Shown here: positions 11,957-23,400 of the stretch, one piece after another
Layout: each line of letters starts with the position of its first letter
Position numbering within the stretch: the stretch's first letter is position 1
NCBI GenBank assembly: GCA_947561585.1
Contig: CANNZV010001161.1
Coordinates: forward strand, 1-64,000
DNA: 64,000 bases
Source: Caprella mutica
Lineage: Eukaryota; Arthropoda; Malacostraca; Amphipoda; Caprellidae
Direction: 5' to 3'
Program-made: the position numbers and the translations under genes
The notes under the pieces: generated by a model
Seen by the model: the letters and a program-made list of their open reading frames with translations, nothing else
Database searches by the model: none
Told to the model about the DNA's origin: nothing

Positions 11957-12177
11957 ATCTGCGTATTGTGTAGCGACTACTCATTTACCTCTGATGACAA
12001 TGCATCTAAATCTACCGACTGCAATGGTGGTATTTACCTGTAATGTTACATTGAATGTAATGATGGTATTTACCTGTAACGTTACAGTGTATCATTAGGC
12101 TAATTTTTGAGGTTGTATGCGAATTACTCCAACCAACTCCCGTGACTGAATTTATTGTCAACTACCAAGGTTATAGG

Positions 12178-12392
12178 TAGGTAATGTGGTGGTGTGTGAG
12201 GATGGGGTGGTGTTGGTAGGTAGTGGTGATGGGGATGGTGTTGGTAGGTAGTGGTGATGGGGATGATGTGCAAGGATGGGGTGGTGTGTGTGGATGGTGT
12301 TGGTAGGTAGTGGTGATGGGGATGGTGTTGTAAGGGGGTGGTGTGTGGGTGGTGTTGTAAACGGTTGGTGTGTGGGTGGTGTGATCATCGTT
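12178..12392. repeat. Degenerate G/T-rich minisatellite
   Basis: GGTGGTGTTGGTAGGTAGTG and GATGGGGATG blocks recur irregularly, with almost no C on the plus strand. A minus-strand open frame rich in Pro, Thr and His crosses it only because of the bias. Confidence 0.75.
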
Positions 12393-12462
12393 GCAGTATA
12401 AGATAATTTTATTTTCTATCTTATTTCCAGTTTATTTTGAATGATTGGAGTAGTTACAGAAT

Positions 12463-12508
12463 TAGTTCAGAGTTATCGATCTGTGCCACATTTTCTACCA
12501 TATATGGT
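12463..12508. mobile_element. MITE family M, left end fragment
   Basis: AGTTCAGAGTTATCGATCTG followed by CCACATTTTCTACCATAT matches the family M left arm. No right arm found nearby. Confidence 0.45.
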
Positions 12509-12519
12509 ATATTGTGACC

Positions 12520-13640
12520 ATAATAGAAACTCTTTTCTATGTCTTCTCTTACTAATTCTTTCGGTGTGAGCGACCAGTCGTTTAGTACAATCTATTGTAA
12601 ATGAATGAGATTCTTTATTACTGATATTTTAAGTTTTTCTTTTTTAAAATAATGAATAAAATAATCGTACTTCTTCACTTTGCTATTTATTTATAATCTT
12701 GTTATTGACATAACTCAAAGTAATTAAGAAAATTGCCTGAAATTTGGTGAGACGATTGGTCATTATCCAGGAACCATTTAATTAGATTTTGGGAGCGATT
12801 GGGTCAAAGATTCAAATAGATTGAAGCGACGGTGGAGGCATACGCTCTAGGAGTGCCTGTTCTAGTTTTAACTATTGCTTATTCTCAAATTACTCTGTCG
12901 ATTATTCCATATTTTTTATTTATTTTTATGAACTAACTTTTACAAACCAGTTCTCTCATAAAGTTTGTACTTATATTTTTTGCTTTTAATTAAAGACGAA
13001 TTCTTGGAAGCCATTCTAGTAAATACTACAGACTGGGAAATTATAAAGAATTGTTTGTTTGTGTGGTGAATTGGATACAGACTGTAAATTAAACCATATA
13101 CTGTCTGTAAATGGTAAATTATATTAATGTTTAGGATGTTTGATTGTAAATTTGTAAATTCGTTATTGAAAGACTTTGCTTTTGCTGGGGCGGTTAAACT
13201 ATGTATTATTATTGTAAATTGTACCCTACTGTCTGTAAATTAAAATTTGTGTTCTAAAATTTAATCAATTATACTTTATTGTCTTCTGTAACTTATTTTC
13301 GTAAAATATCTTAGAATTTTCCAATTTTTATAATAAATTGTATTGAAGTTTCACTGTAGATATTTGTCGTACTGTATAATTCATTGTTGTTTTTGATTTA
13401 TAATGAAACTATAAAAAAACATAAGACTGTTTTCCCATTTCTTTACACTGTCATTCATCCCCGTAAATCATTTCATTTCTGCTGACTCATTGTGCGACTG
13501 TCGAATTAAGATTCTAAAGAAATTCGAAAACCTCTTAGGAATTCTACGAATTTTCAATCTAACTATAAGCTATTCTAAAGAACATTATAACTTTTTCGCA
13601 TTTGTTTGTATGATTCCCTTAAAATATGATGCTCAGTAGC
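12520..13640. other. AT-rich intergenic DNA without a gene
   Basis: Around 13030-13110 the sequence repeats ACAGACTG and CTGTAAATTA several times. A similar ACAGACTGTAAATTG segment occurs near 53272, so this is probably a fragment of a dispersed repeat. Nothing else is recognisable. Confidence 0.45.
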
Positions 13641-13642
13641 AA

Positions 13643-13910
13643 TAGGGTAAGTTCAGAGTTATTGATTAGTTCCACATTTTCGACCATACAAGAATAAGAT
13701 GTATAATTTAACAAAATACCGAAATGTTCCACAGTTTCGATCGTACGAGTAAAAAGCTACCATGATTTTTATTTAACTTTAATTTTAATTGGTATCCATT
13801 ATACCTGCAGGTATATTAGATACCAATTAAAGTTAAATGAAAATCATTGTATTTTTCTTTATCTTATGGTCGAAACTGTGGAACCGGTCATTAATTCGGA
13901 ACTTACCCTA
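13643..13910. mobile_element. MITE family M, best full-length copy
   Basis: This palindromic element begins TAGGGTAAGTTCAGAGTTAT and ends with the inverted partner AATTCGGAACTTACCCTA. Further inside, AATTGGTATC and GATACCAATT flank a core ATACCTGCAGGTAT. No ORF is present. Both termini are TAGGG/CCCTA; a TA target duplication is possible but merges with the terminus. At about 268 bp it is the reference copy for the partial ones in this window. Confidence 0.7.
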
Positions 13911-14387
13911 ATCTATTACTCGGTTTTTTCTAGTTCTAAATGCTTTAATATATGGTTGTTTTCTTTTAATTTGTGAATAATACAATTATTTAAGTTATTC
14001 TCATACCCCAACTTTAATCAACCTTCCATGTTTTCAACACTGAACATTATCTATTTTCTTGATGTTTATGTTTTTTTCTGATAAAAGTACGCTTCTATCC
14101 TTCCAGTATTGTCAAACATTTCCTTGTGTCTGTTATTTTCCGTGTGCCTTATTTGGTAATTAGTACTTTGTTTTGCTATAGCTCTATACCTAGAGTATGA
14201 TTGTTGTTGGGGGTATCCTTTCACCTGTAAGTTCAGTATCTCACCGATTTACATCATTTTTAGTTTTAAATGAAAGGGCATAGCTATGTCTTTATATTGT
14301 CTGGGCAGATTAGAGAAATTGACTTTTAGTGATCTAGATGTTGTTACTTGGAATAATTGCAAGTAAAATATACCTCACGTATCATCT

Positions 14388-14575
14388 TTTCCTGGGGGGT
14401 GAACCCCAGGAGGTTCCACCTGTTGGCTACAAAAGTAGCTTTTTAGTGTTAGGTGACTTTGTTCATGGAGTGACTTTCCTTTCTGACTGCTTCTTCCAGT
14501 CCCTTGTTCTTAATTCCTTCTGACGTCTGCGATATGGCTTTTTGTTTCGAAACAGACGTTTAAAAATAATCAATT
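14388..14575. repeat. Interspersed repeat family R copy
   Basis: It contains GGTGACTTTGTTCATGGAG, ACTGCTTCTTCCAGTCCCTT, a TGACGTC-type segment and the terminal GACGTTTAAAAATAAT, all shared with the copies at 31520-32042 and 35383-35615. Confidence 0.6.
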
Positions 14576-14985
14576 TATTACCAATTACAGTTTAGAATGA
14601 TTCTAATTATAGATACCCCCCCCCCCTTACTATAGTGTTAAGTCATTCACTGTATGCATTTCAGGTACCAGTTTTTTGTGCTCTGTGCCGCATAAAAGCT
14701 ACTACCTTTGGTGTGCTCTCAGTGATAGTACGAAGTGGTAGTGGCTCAGGTGTCTAGTAACTAGTTCTATGGTCTAGTTTTCTAGGAAGATAGTAACATT
14801 GAAAATATAATTTTTCTACTAAACCGTACAAATATTGATATGGTCTGTTAAGATATAAAAAAAAAAGTTTGTTGGTACCGAACTACAGTTACTCTTTTTC
14901 TGTGTAAAGATATTGGTAAATTGTTCAAGGTGATAAACGGGTTTAAATTGTTATTGGGTAACTATTTTTTTCATAGATTTGATGA

Positions 14986-15031
14986 TAGGGTGAGTTTAGA
15001 GTCATCGGCCGGTTCCATTTATTCGATGATA
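14986..15031. mobile_element. MITE family M, left end fragment
   Basis: TAGGGTGAGTTTAGAGTCAT followed by CGGCCGGTTCCATTTATTCG resembles the family M left arm, with several substitutions. Confidence 0.4.
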
Positions 15032-15049
15032 TAAAAAAACTATATAATT

Positions 15050-16220
15050 TAACATTTTTACTCTTTTCAACATGGTTGATTTTGTCTGTAACTTGCATTG
15101 CAATTGTATTATACAGGTCTTAGTAGTTAGAATTGTTTATAGTTATATTAAAAGTAAAATCTTCAATTAAATATAATAAAGATGCAAAATTGTTTATCTG
15201 TTATGTTCCTAAGTTAAATTATTCTAATTTCTTAAAAATATCTGCAAAGGTTTATCTCAATTTTTCATTCTGTGCATCCTGTCATTTTTTTAATCTATGG
15301 AACCAAAAATAGTTGTAGAAGATGCATTTCACCATGACTTGCAGAACGTTACACTATAATACGATCAACTGCGCAATGATATGCAGTTTTAACCCTTGCA
15401 TTGGTTGCCGGTAAGGAATTTCAACCCTAACAATATCTATTCCTAAGGATGTCAGCTTCTCAATTAGCCATTAGGGTATATATTATCTGTTTATTTTCTA
15501 CAAACACAAGTTGTTTTGACATTCACGCTGCATGTCTCCGCAATGCAAACAATAGTAAAATGAGCTCAGTAAAACGCTGCGTCAGCGAATTGTCGCCTGG
15601 TAAAGCGTCTCCTAAGCTTATATTACGTACTTTGCGGTCAGTATATTCAAACAGATATATTACTGAATAAGTGAAATAGAAAGAAACCATTTCTATATCC
15701 ATTTTTTTTATTTGTTAAACTTAATGATATTAATTGATATTTATTCGACTTTCTATTGATGTTCCTTAGCTTATTAACCAATTAAAATGATGAATTATTT
15801 ATGTTAGTTTATTTTTAAATAAATATTCATATTGTCCTCATCCCTATTCATATAGAATGCTAAATATTATTAAATCTAATTGAATGTTCCAGGAGTTATT
15901 AGACTTTTTTAAATTATTGATTTAAAAAAGCGGAAGTCAGAAAACATATTTTGTACCTGTGTTTTTTCGAACTAATTTTCATTATCGCTCATAATATTCT
16001 GCACAGTACCTCAAATAGTAGTAAAGTGAACAGAGAGTGACTTGACGTATTGAAAGTGTAATTTCATTGTCATCGTGTTTTTCAGTTGTATATCACAATA
16101 TTGTTGTCGGGTAGCTACCTAAATTTATTGATGAATTCACTGTGCCTCTATAAAATAGGATAAGTTGTTCTAGTCTGTGCCAGTCATAGATCAGATGTTG
16201 GGAGATGGGAACTAGTTACT
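15050..16220. other. AT-rich intergenic DNA without a gene
   Basis: The short open frame at 15449-15670 has no recognisable domain and is not supported. No repeat structure noticed. Confidence 0.4.
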
Positions 16221-16224
16221 AGTT

Positions 16225-16385
16225 CCACTAAACGCTACTTGCAGTTTTAGAGGATAGCGCTAGGGTTATGCTCATCAACTACGTGGTCTTGATTTTGTGT
16301 TAGGTAGACTCGTAGGCTTCATTTACTATCACCATTTCATTTCCCTCTTCCATCTGTGAGTGCATCCACCGGTGATTGTGTTTAT
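16225..16385. repeat. Interspersed repeat family R, 5' part
   Basis: TTTTAGAGGATAGCGCTAGG, TAGGTAGACTCGTAGGCTTC and GAGTGCATCCACCGGTGA match the front half of the longer copy at 31690-31840. Confidence 0.55.
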
Positions 16386-16605
16386 AAAGATTCTATACAG
16401 TTTTCTTCGGGGTTTATAATATATATTATTTACAATATTAGAACATGTGTACACGAGTATTTGAACAAATACTGCCTATATCCGTATACGCGTTAAAAAA
16501 AGGGGCAGTGGGTCTTTTTTGCTTAGTTTGTCACCCAATTTCTTCAGCTTTCATTTGTATATCTTCAATTTCTTCTTCTTTCCTCTTCCTTCTGCCTTGC
16601 TATAT

Positions 16606-17003
16606 CCATGTGTAAGCAGACTGACTGTGTAAGTCTCTTATCCATTGGTAAGCAGACTGACTGTGTAGGTCTCTTATCCATTGGTAAGCAGACTGACTGT
16701 GTAGGTCTCTTATCCATTTGTAAGCAGACTGACTATGTAGGTGTCTTATCCATGGGTAAGCAGACTGACTATGTAGGTGTCTTATCCATGGGTAAGCTGA
16801 CTGACTGTGTAGGTCTCTTATCCATTGGTAAGCAGACTGACTATGTAGGTGTCCTATCCATGGGTAAGCTGACTGACTATGTAGGTTTCTTATCCATGGG
16901 TAAGCTGACTGACTGTGTAAGTCTCTTATCCATGGTAAGCAGACTGACTGTGCAGGTCTCTTATCCATGGTAAGCAGACTGACAGTGTAGGTCTCTTATC
17001 CAT
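16606..17003. repeat. Minisatellite, 36 bp unit, about 11 copies
   Basis: The unit contains TAAGCAGACTGACTGTGTAG followed by GTCTCTTATCCATTGG. Variants differ at a few positions (GTGTCTTATCCATGGG). The period is divisible by three, so frames on both strands remain open without being genes. It ends about 470 bp upstream of the transporter start codon. Confidence 0.9.
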
Positions 17004-17476
17004 AAGTGTCTATTTTTGCCATCCATGCGCTGGGTCGACACTGTTACCTGTGGTAGCCGAGTAGTGGACCTAGTGCATGGAGTATACTTTCACTGTCCTC
17101 TCTTCTGTTAGGCCTTCTTCTCTTCATGTCTCTTTGGATCTCCCCGTAGTGGATAGGGACAACTTTTAAACCCCGAAAATATAAATATGTTTAAAATAAA
17201 ATCTATAAATGAATTATATTCCAAAAGAATGCCAGTGAACGTGTTTAGCAGATATGTTTTCATCATTGACTATTTACAGAAGTTTTGCTAATTTCTCTAA
17301 ACTTTTCAGAGTGGTTGACTGATCACAACCTTAGAGTAGGGTGGTGTATAACCCCACTGAGTCGCATAGAGAGTCATGAGTGGTCTGCCTCGCAGAAAAT
17401 TCTCGCTAGAATCCATCATTAAGTGAACACTTTCATAAGACTTTTAGACTATCCAGTGATTTAAGGTTTCGTTAAA
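17004..17476 (+). promoter_or_regulatory. Presumed promoter and 5' leader region of the SLC22-like gene
   Basis: No repeat or ORF occurs between the minisatellite and the ATG at 17477. A TATA-like GTGTATAAC lies at about 17343-17351, which would put transcription start near 17375. This is a consensus guess only; a further upstream 5' exon cannot be excluded. Confidence 0.25.
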
Positions 17477-20400
17477 ATGAGCGCTGAAAATGGTAACGTT
17501 GAAGTAGAATCGAGCAAGACACCCGTGAAACAAGATGGCGGCTACACCAACCCATCTTACGGTACTGAGGAGAAGGATGGCAGGCAGATGCAGAAGGAAG
17601 AGTTCCATGAGCCTGCTACTGCTAGTGAAGCCTTCTCCACCATTCTAGAGAGTGTTGGCTCTGGGGGCAAATATCAGTGGTACTTGTTCTTCATCACGGC
17701 ATTCTGTGGCAACTTCACTGCACTGCACAACATGGGAGCAGGTAAGTCTGGAGATTTTTAGCCTGAAAGATACAGGTAAAGCTGTTACAACGGACAGCGT
17801 ACGTACCAGAAAAGGAGCTTTTATAGAAAACAATTGCCGCTATAGGTTTTATTCATTTGCCGATTGTGTCCTTTGTAGGTTTTCTTTACGTAATAAAAGT
17901 ACGGCCATTTTTGTCTGTAAAGACTCATTTTTACCTGTAGCAATCTTAATAAAAACACATTTGAACTTTTCTGTTTAATAGTCACGGTGTTGAGCCTTTT
18001 CTATCTTTCACTATTTTCACATTCGTATTCAATGATCTACAGCTATATTCATTGCTCAGCAACTTATTAGCATTAAAATGATAACAGTTTACACTTTAGT
18101 TATTTGAACTCTTGTTTAAAAAGTTGGTTGCTATGCTTGTTTTCAGTGTCGTATTTCTCTGATATATTAAAGTTTACCACTACAATATCAATTTCTTTCA
18201 GGCAGCAGTGGGTTAATTAACTCTCCTGTTGGTATATTTCACACAGCATATTTACCTGTCCCACACTACTATTCCTACCTACCACTGTCACTGTAGTTAT
18301 GTGAATGGCTGTACTTTGTATTTATGAGACGCACTGTGTCTATTTTCGTAACAAGTCTACCGAGTAACTAAAGTATAGTTCTGTGTCCTAGTTCATTTTT
18401 TAGTTTCAGATGCTGTAAAAAACTGACGTAATACTTATTATTTGCTGCTTTAGATAATAATTATTTAAATAATTCGATTAGTATAATTTGGTTTAATAAT
18501 CGACGACGGAAAAAAATACTGGAAATGAAAAATCATATGTTTAATATCTTTAAATATTCATTTAATTCTATCTCAGTTTATTTATGATTCCTGTAAAGCT
18601 GATACTTTAAATAAATTTATAAGTGGTAGTGCTATTTATGTCTTTAGTTTGGTAGAATATGCAGGCTTAAAGACACCATGCGTCATCTCGCCATGGTGTC
18701 TGCTCCAGGAATAAACTACTATTTTAATTTTAGTCTTGAATTTAACTTTGATCACAAACCAGATTTCATTTTATATCACTACTATTCATTTAATTATAGT
18801 TCGTAATTTAATTATCGTCAATCTTTTCTAATTAAGTCAGTTCAGTTAGTTGATAAAGGAAGATTGTAATTAGAAATCATAGACTACATGCGCAATTGCG
18901 CATATATTGTACCGTACCTAATAGTAATGATATACATTTGTTTGTTTTCTTTAAAGAAAAAAGTTAAATCTTTAAAGACTAATTAAATAGTAGCACACCA
19001 CACAATAATTTTGGTTCACTGTGTCACTAGTGTACATGGTAATGTACATACGAACTAGGAAGTGAAGCGTTCTATAGGTAGGTAACGCTGCACCACTTTT
19101 TACATTTTAGCAACATTATTTAGGTACACTTTTCGCCACATTTATTCATCAATATGCAGGCTTTAGGGTACACTACACTTTGCTGTCTACCTATTTGATT
19201 TGAACTTTTTTATTTTTTTTATTGAAGTTAGTGATGACGAGTGTTTTATCAATCATCTGATGGAATGAATATATTTGGTTTTGGTTAATAATTATTTTAG
19301 CTGATTTAATTAAATGTTTTTGATACTTAAAAGTTGACAAAATAGAATATCCTGAATTTATGGGAAAAATAAATATATATTCTCCCGGTATACTTAATTT
19401 CAAATTATTACCTAACTAATACATTATAGAGCTTTATTGACGTATTACATAGTTCCCAAATGACACACAAGCAGTTATTTCAATTTAGCATGAAATGTTT
19501 ATGTTCAATTGTTAGAATTTTTAATTGCGCTTTATGAAATGGTACCATCATACATAATAATACCGAGAAATAGATATTGATAGTACATCATCACAGTGAC
19601 TCTCTTCTCTGATAGTACATCATCACAGTGACTCTCTTCTCTGATAGTACATCATCACAGTGACTCTTTTCTCTGATAGTACATCATCACACTGACTCTT
19701 TTCTCTGATAGTACATCATCACAGTGACTCTTTTCTCTGATAGTACATCATCACAGTGACTCTTTTCTCTGATAGTACATCATCACAGTGACTCTTTTCT
19801 CTGATAGTACATCATCACAGTGACTCTTTTCTCTGATAGTACATCATCACAGTGACTCTTTTCTCTGATAGTACATCATCACAGTGACTCTTTTCTCTGA
19901 TAGTACATCATCATAGTGACTCTTTTCTCTGATAGTACATCATCACAGTGACTCTTTTCTCTGATAGTACATCATCACAGTGACTCTTTTCTCTGATAGT
20001 ACATCATCACAGTGACTCTTTTCTCTGATAGTACATCATCACAGTGACTCTTTTCTCTGATAGTACATCATCACAGTGACTCTTTTCTCTGATAGTACAT
20101 CATCACAGTGACTCTTTTCTCTGATAGTACATCATCACAGTGACTCTTTTCTCTGATAGTACATCATCACAGTGACTCTTTTCTCTGATAGTACATCATC
20201 ACAGTGACTCTTTTCTCTGATAGTACATCATCACAGTGACTCTTTTCTCTGATAGTACATCATCACAGTGACTCTTTTCTCTGATAGTACATCATCACAG
20301 TGACTCTTTTCTCCGTTTGTACACCATTTCAGTTTCTTTTTATCTTCAATTTGACTCTATAGTCAGTCTTTCTTTTCTTCTGTTTATGTGTCTAGACGTG

Positions 20401-23400
20401 ACAAGATTAATAGGTTTGTGTGAATATATTTTATATTATGTGCTATCGGACTACATTTTAATGTTAATTGTGATTTAGATTGTGTTTTACTTTCTCTCAA
20501 TTATACTTATTGTTGTCATAATAATAAATTTCATTTGTTTGAAATACAATTGTTGTTACAAAATCTCGTGTTTTTTCATAAGAAAAAATTCTACTGATAA
20601 ATTAATTATTGCAGAATTAGTTAACTGGAAAATAAACATAAATAACCAGATGCGAATTTAGTATTAAATTAAAATTCCAATAAATTATTTAAATGACATT
20701 AACAATAAAACTTTGTCTAACATTTCTTCCTTCATTTAATTTGTTTATTGTAATTGAAACTTCAACGTAGGGTAAGTTGCGAATTATTGGTCAGTACTAC
20801 ATCTTCGGTCCTATAAGAGAAAACAATATAAAAAATATTATTATTACACAGTGCAACCTAACAATTCTGCAAACTCGGGTTTGCAGAATTGTTATTAGAA
20901 TTCTTAGATAGCACTCCTATTACTTTTTTCACGTTGTTTCTGTCTGTTTTCAGTGTTTCTGGCCGCTAGTCCGGACCATTGGTGCGATATTCCCGGGATT
21001 GACTCTTTCTACAACAGTACTGACGGAGTGGTGGACATAAGAAACGCTAGCATACCTTGGTGAGTGATGCGGCAATTATTATCTTAGCAGATGCAGAAGG
21101 TAATGTTTCATGTGACATTTATTTATAGTCCTTGAACATATTTAGGTTAGTTATTGTGATTAATGTTTATTAGTTAACTATTTATTATGTCCTAGCTCTT
21201 GCCAATCGTATAAGAATATTCTACCTTATCGTATACCTGATTTTGCGTGTATTGCTACCTAGTTTGGCAGGTAGGTATACCTTATTTGGCAGGTAGGTAT
21301 ACCTTATTTGGCAGGTAGGTATACCTTATTTGGCAGGTAGGTATACCTTATTTGGCAGGTAGGTATACCTTATTTGGCAGGTAGGTATACCTTTTTTGGC
21401 AGGTAGGTATACCTTTTTTGGCTGGTAGGTATACCTTTTTTGGCAGGTAGGTATACCTTTTTTGGCAGGTAGGTATACCTTTTTTGGCAGGTAGGTATAC
21501 CTTTTTTGGCAGGTAGGTGTACCTTATTTGGCTGGTAGGTGTACCTTATTTGGCTGGTAGGTGTACCTTATTTGGCTGGTAGGTGTGCCTTATTTGGCTG
21601 GTAGGTGTACCTTATTTGGCTGGTAGGTGTACCTAATTTGGCTGGTAGGTGTACCTAATTTGGCTGGTAGGTGTACCTAATTTGGCTGGTAGGTATACCT
21701 AATTTGGCTGGTAGGTATACCTAATTTGGCTGGTAGGTGTACCTAATTTGGCTGGTAGGTGTACCTAATTTGGCTGGTAGGTGTACCTAATTTGGCTGGT
21801 AGGTGTACCTAATTTGGCTGGTAGGTGTACCTAATTTGGCTGGTAGGTGTACCTAATTTGGCTGGTAGGTGTACCTAATTTGGCTGGTAGGTGTACCTAA
21901 TTTGGCTGGTAGGTGTACCTAATTTTGCAGGTAGGTATACCAAACTTTACAGATTATACCCAATCTCCTTCACTTCACAGTTGTTCTCTTTAGCAGATGC
22001 ACACTTGTTCTTCACTTGTGTACATCTGTTGTGATACATACATACATATGTACATACATACATATGTACATACATACATATGTACATACATACATACATA
22101 CATATATATGTACAGGGTGACTCAGTATTATTGTATAAATCTTGACTTTAAATATCTCTAATCAATGACCTGAAAAAATATTTATTTTTTAAATTTATCT
22201 TTTAAATGTACCAGTTTCATCTTACTACCAATGATAGTACAGCAATATGAGGACTAGAAATGAAACAAAACATATTGTGGCCTTTTACTCATTTTCTAGA
22301 GTATAAATTCTCCGAAGAACAATTACTTTACTTTCCTAAGACTATGTCTAAAGCTCAATCTTTGACATCTTTTATGATTTCATGAAATATTTCACCCTTC
22401 AATCCTCAATACAACTCATTAGAAGTTCTTGAACCTGAGTTAGAATAGAATAACATTAATAAAAAAATTCTTTCCATATACAACCATCAAATTTTATTTC
22501 ACTTAGCCGTAAACTGCAACCAGAGATGTGCTAATTCTAATGATACTTGTTTGTTTTATTTCCTGAGTGCTGTTAGTAGTTCAATACGTCACTCTAACTA
22601 ACTCCTATAGAACCAATGTACTAGTTTCCCTCCTATAGAACCAATGCACTAGTTTCCCTCCTATAGAACCAATGTACTAGTTTCCCTCCTATAGAACCAA
22701 TGCACTAGTTTCCCTCCTGTAGAGCCAATGCACTAGTTTCCCTCCTATAGAACCAATGCACTAGTTTCCCTCCTATAGAACCAATGCACTAGTTTCCCTC
22801 CTATAGAACCAATGCACTAGTTTCCCTCCTATAGAACCAATGCACTAGTTTCCCTCCTATAGAACCAATGCACTAGTTTCCCTCCTATAGAACCAATGCA
22901 CTAGTTTCCCTCCTATAGAACCAATGCACTAGTTTCCCTCCTATAGAACCAATGCACTAGTTTCCCTCCTATAGAACCAATGCACTAGTTTCCCTCCTAT
23001 AGAACCAATGCACTAGTTTCCCTCCTATAGAGCCAATGCACTAGTTTCCCTCCTATAGAACCAATGCACTAGTTTCTTCCCTATAGAGCCAATGCACTAG
23101 TTTCCCTCCTATAGAGCCAATGCACTAGTTTCCCTCCTATAGAGCCAATGCACTAGTTTCCCTCCTATAGAGCCAATGCACTAGTTTCCCTCCTATAGAG
23201 CCAATGCACTAGTAGTGTATCCACTAGTATGCAGAAATAGATTCTGATAACGTGATAAATTAGAGCTATATTTAGACACTCTGGTTAGGTAGGTTATAAA
23301 TAGTTTAGCTATAGTATTGGCTATATACTCGCTATAGTATTTGGCAATAGACTCTCTATAGCATTTGGCTATAGTTTAATCACTATAACCTCAATAGCAG

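Larger units (their letters stand above)
17742..20953 (+). other. Intron 1 of the SLC22-like gene
   Basis: It begins GTAAGTCTGG and ends in TCTGTTTTCAG. It holds a 23-copy minisatellite (19577-20313), a family M fragment (20768-20815) and a perfect hairpin (20860-20893). The rest is AT-rich with nothing recognisable. Confidence 0.8.

Noticed and set aside
16600..16973. Opposing open frames of about 120 codons
   Set aside because: Artefacts of the 36 bp minisatellite.
17652..17978. 108-codon frame overlapping exon 1
   Set aside because: It is a different frame running through the donor site into intron 1.
22100..22160. CAGGGTGACTCAGTATTATT as a mariner-like terminus
   Set aside because: The start resembles such termini, but I found no matching inverted end or transposase remnant nearby.
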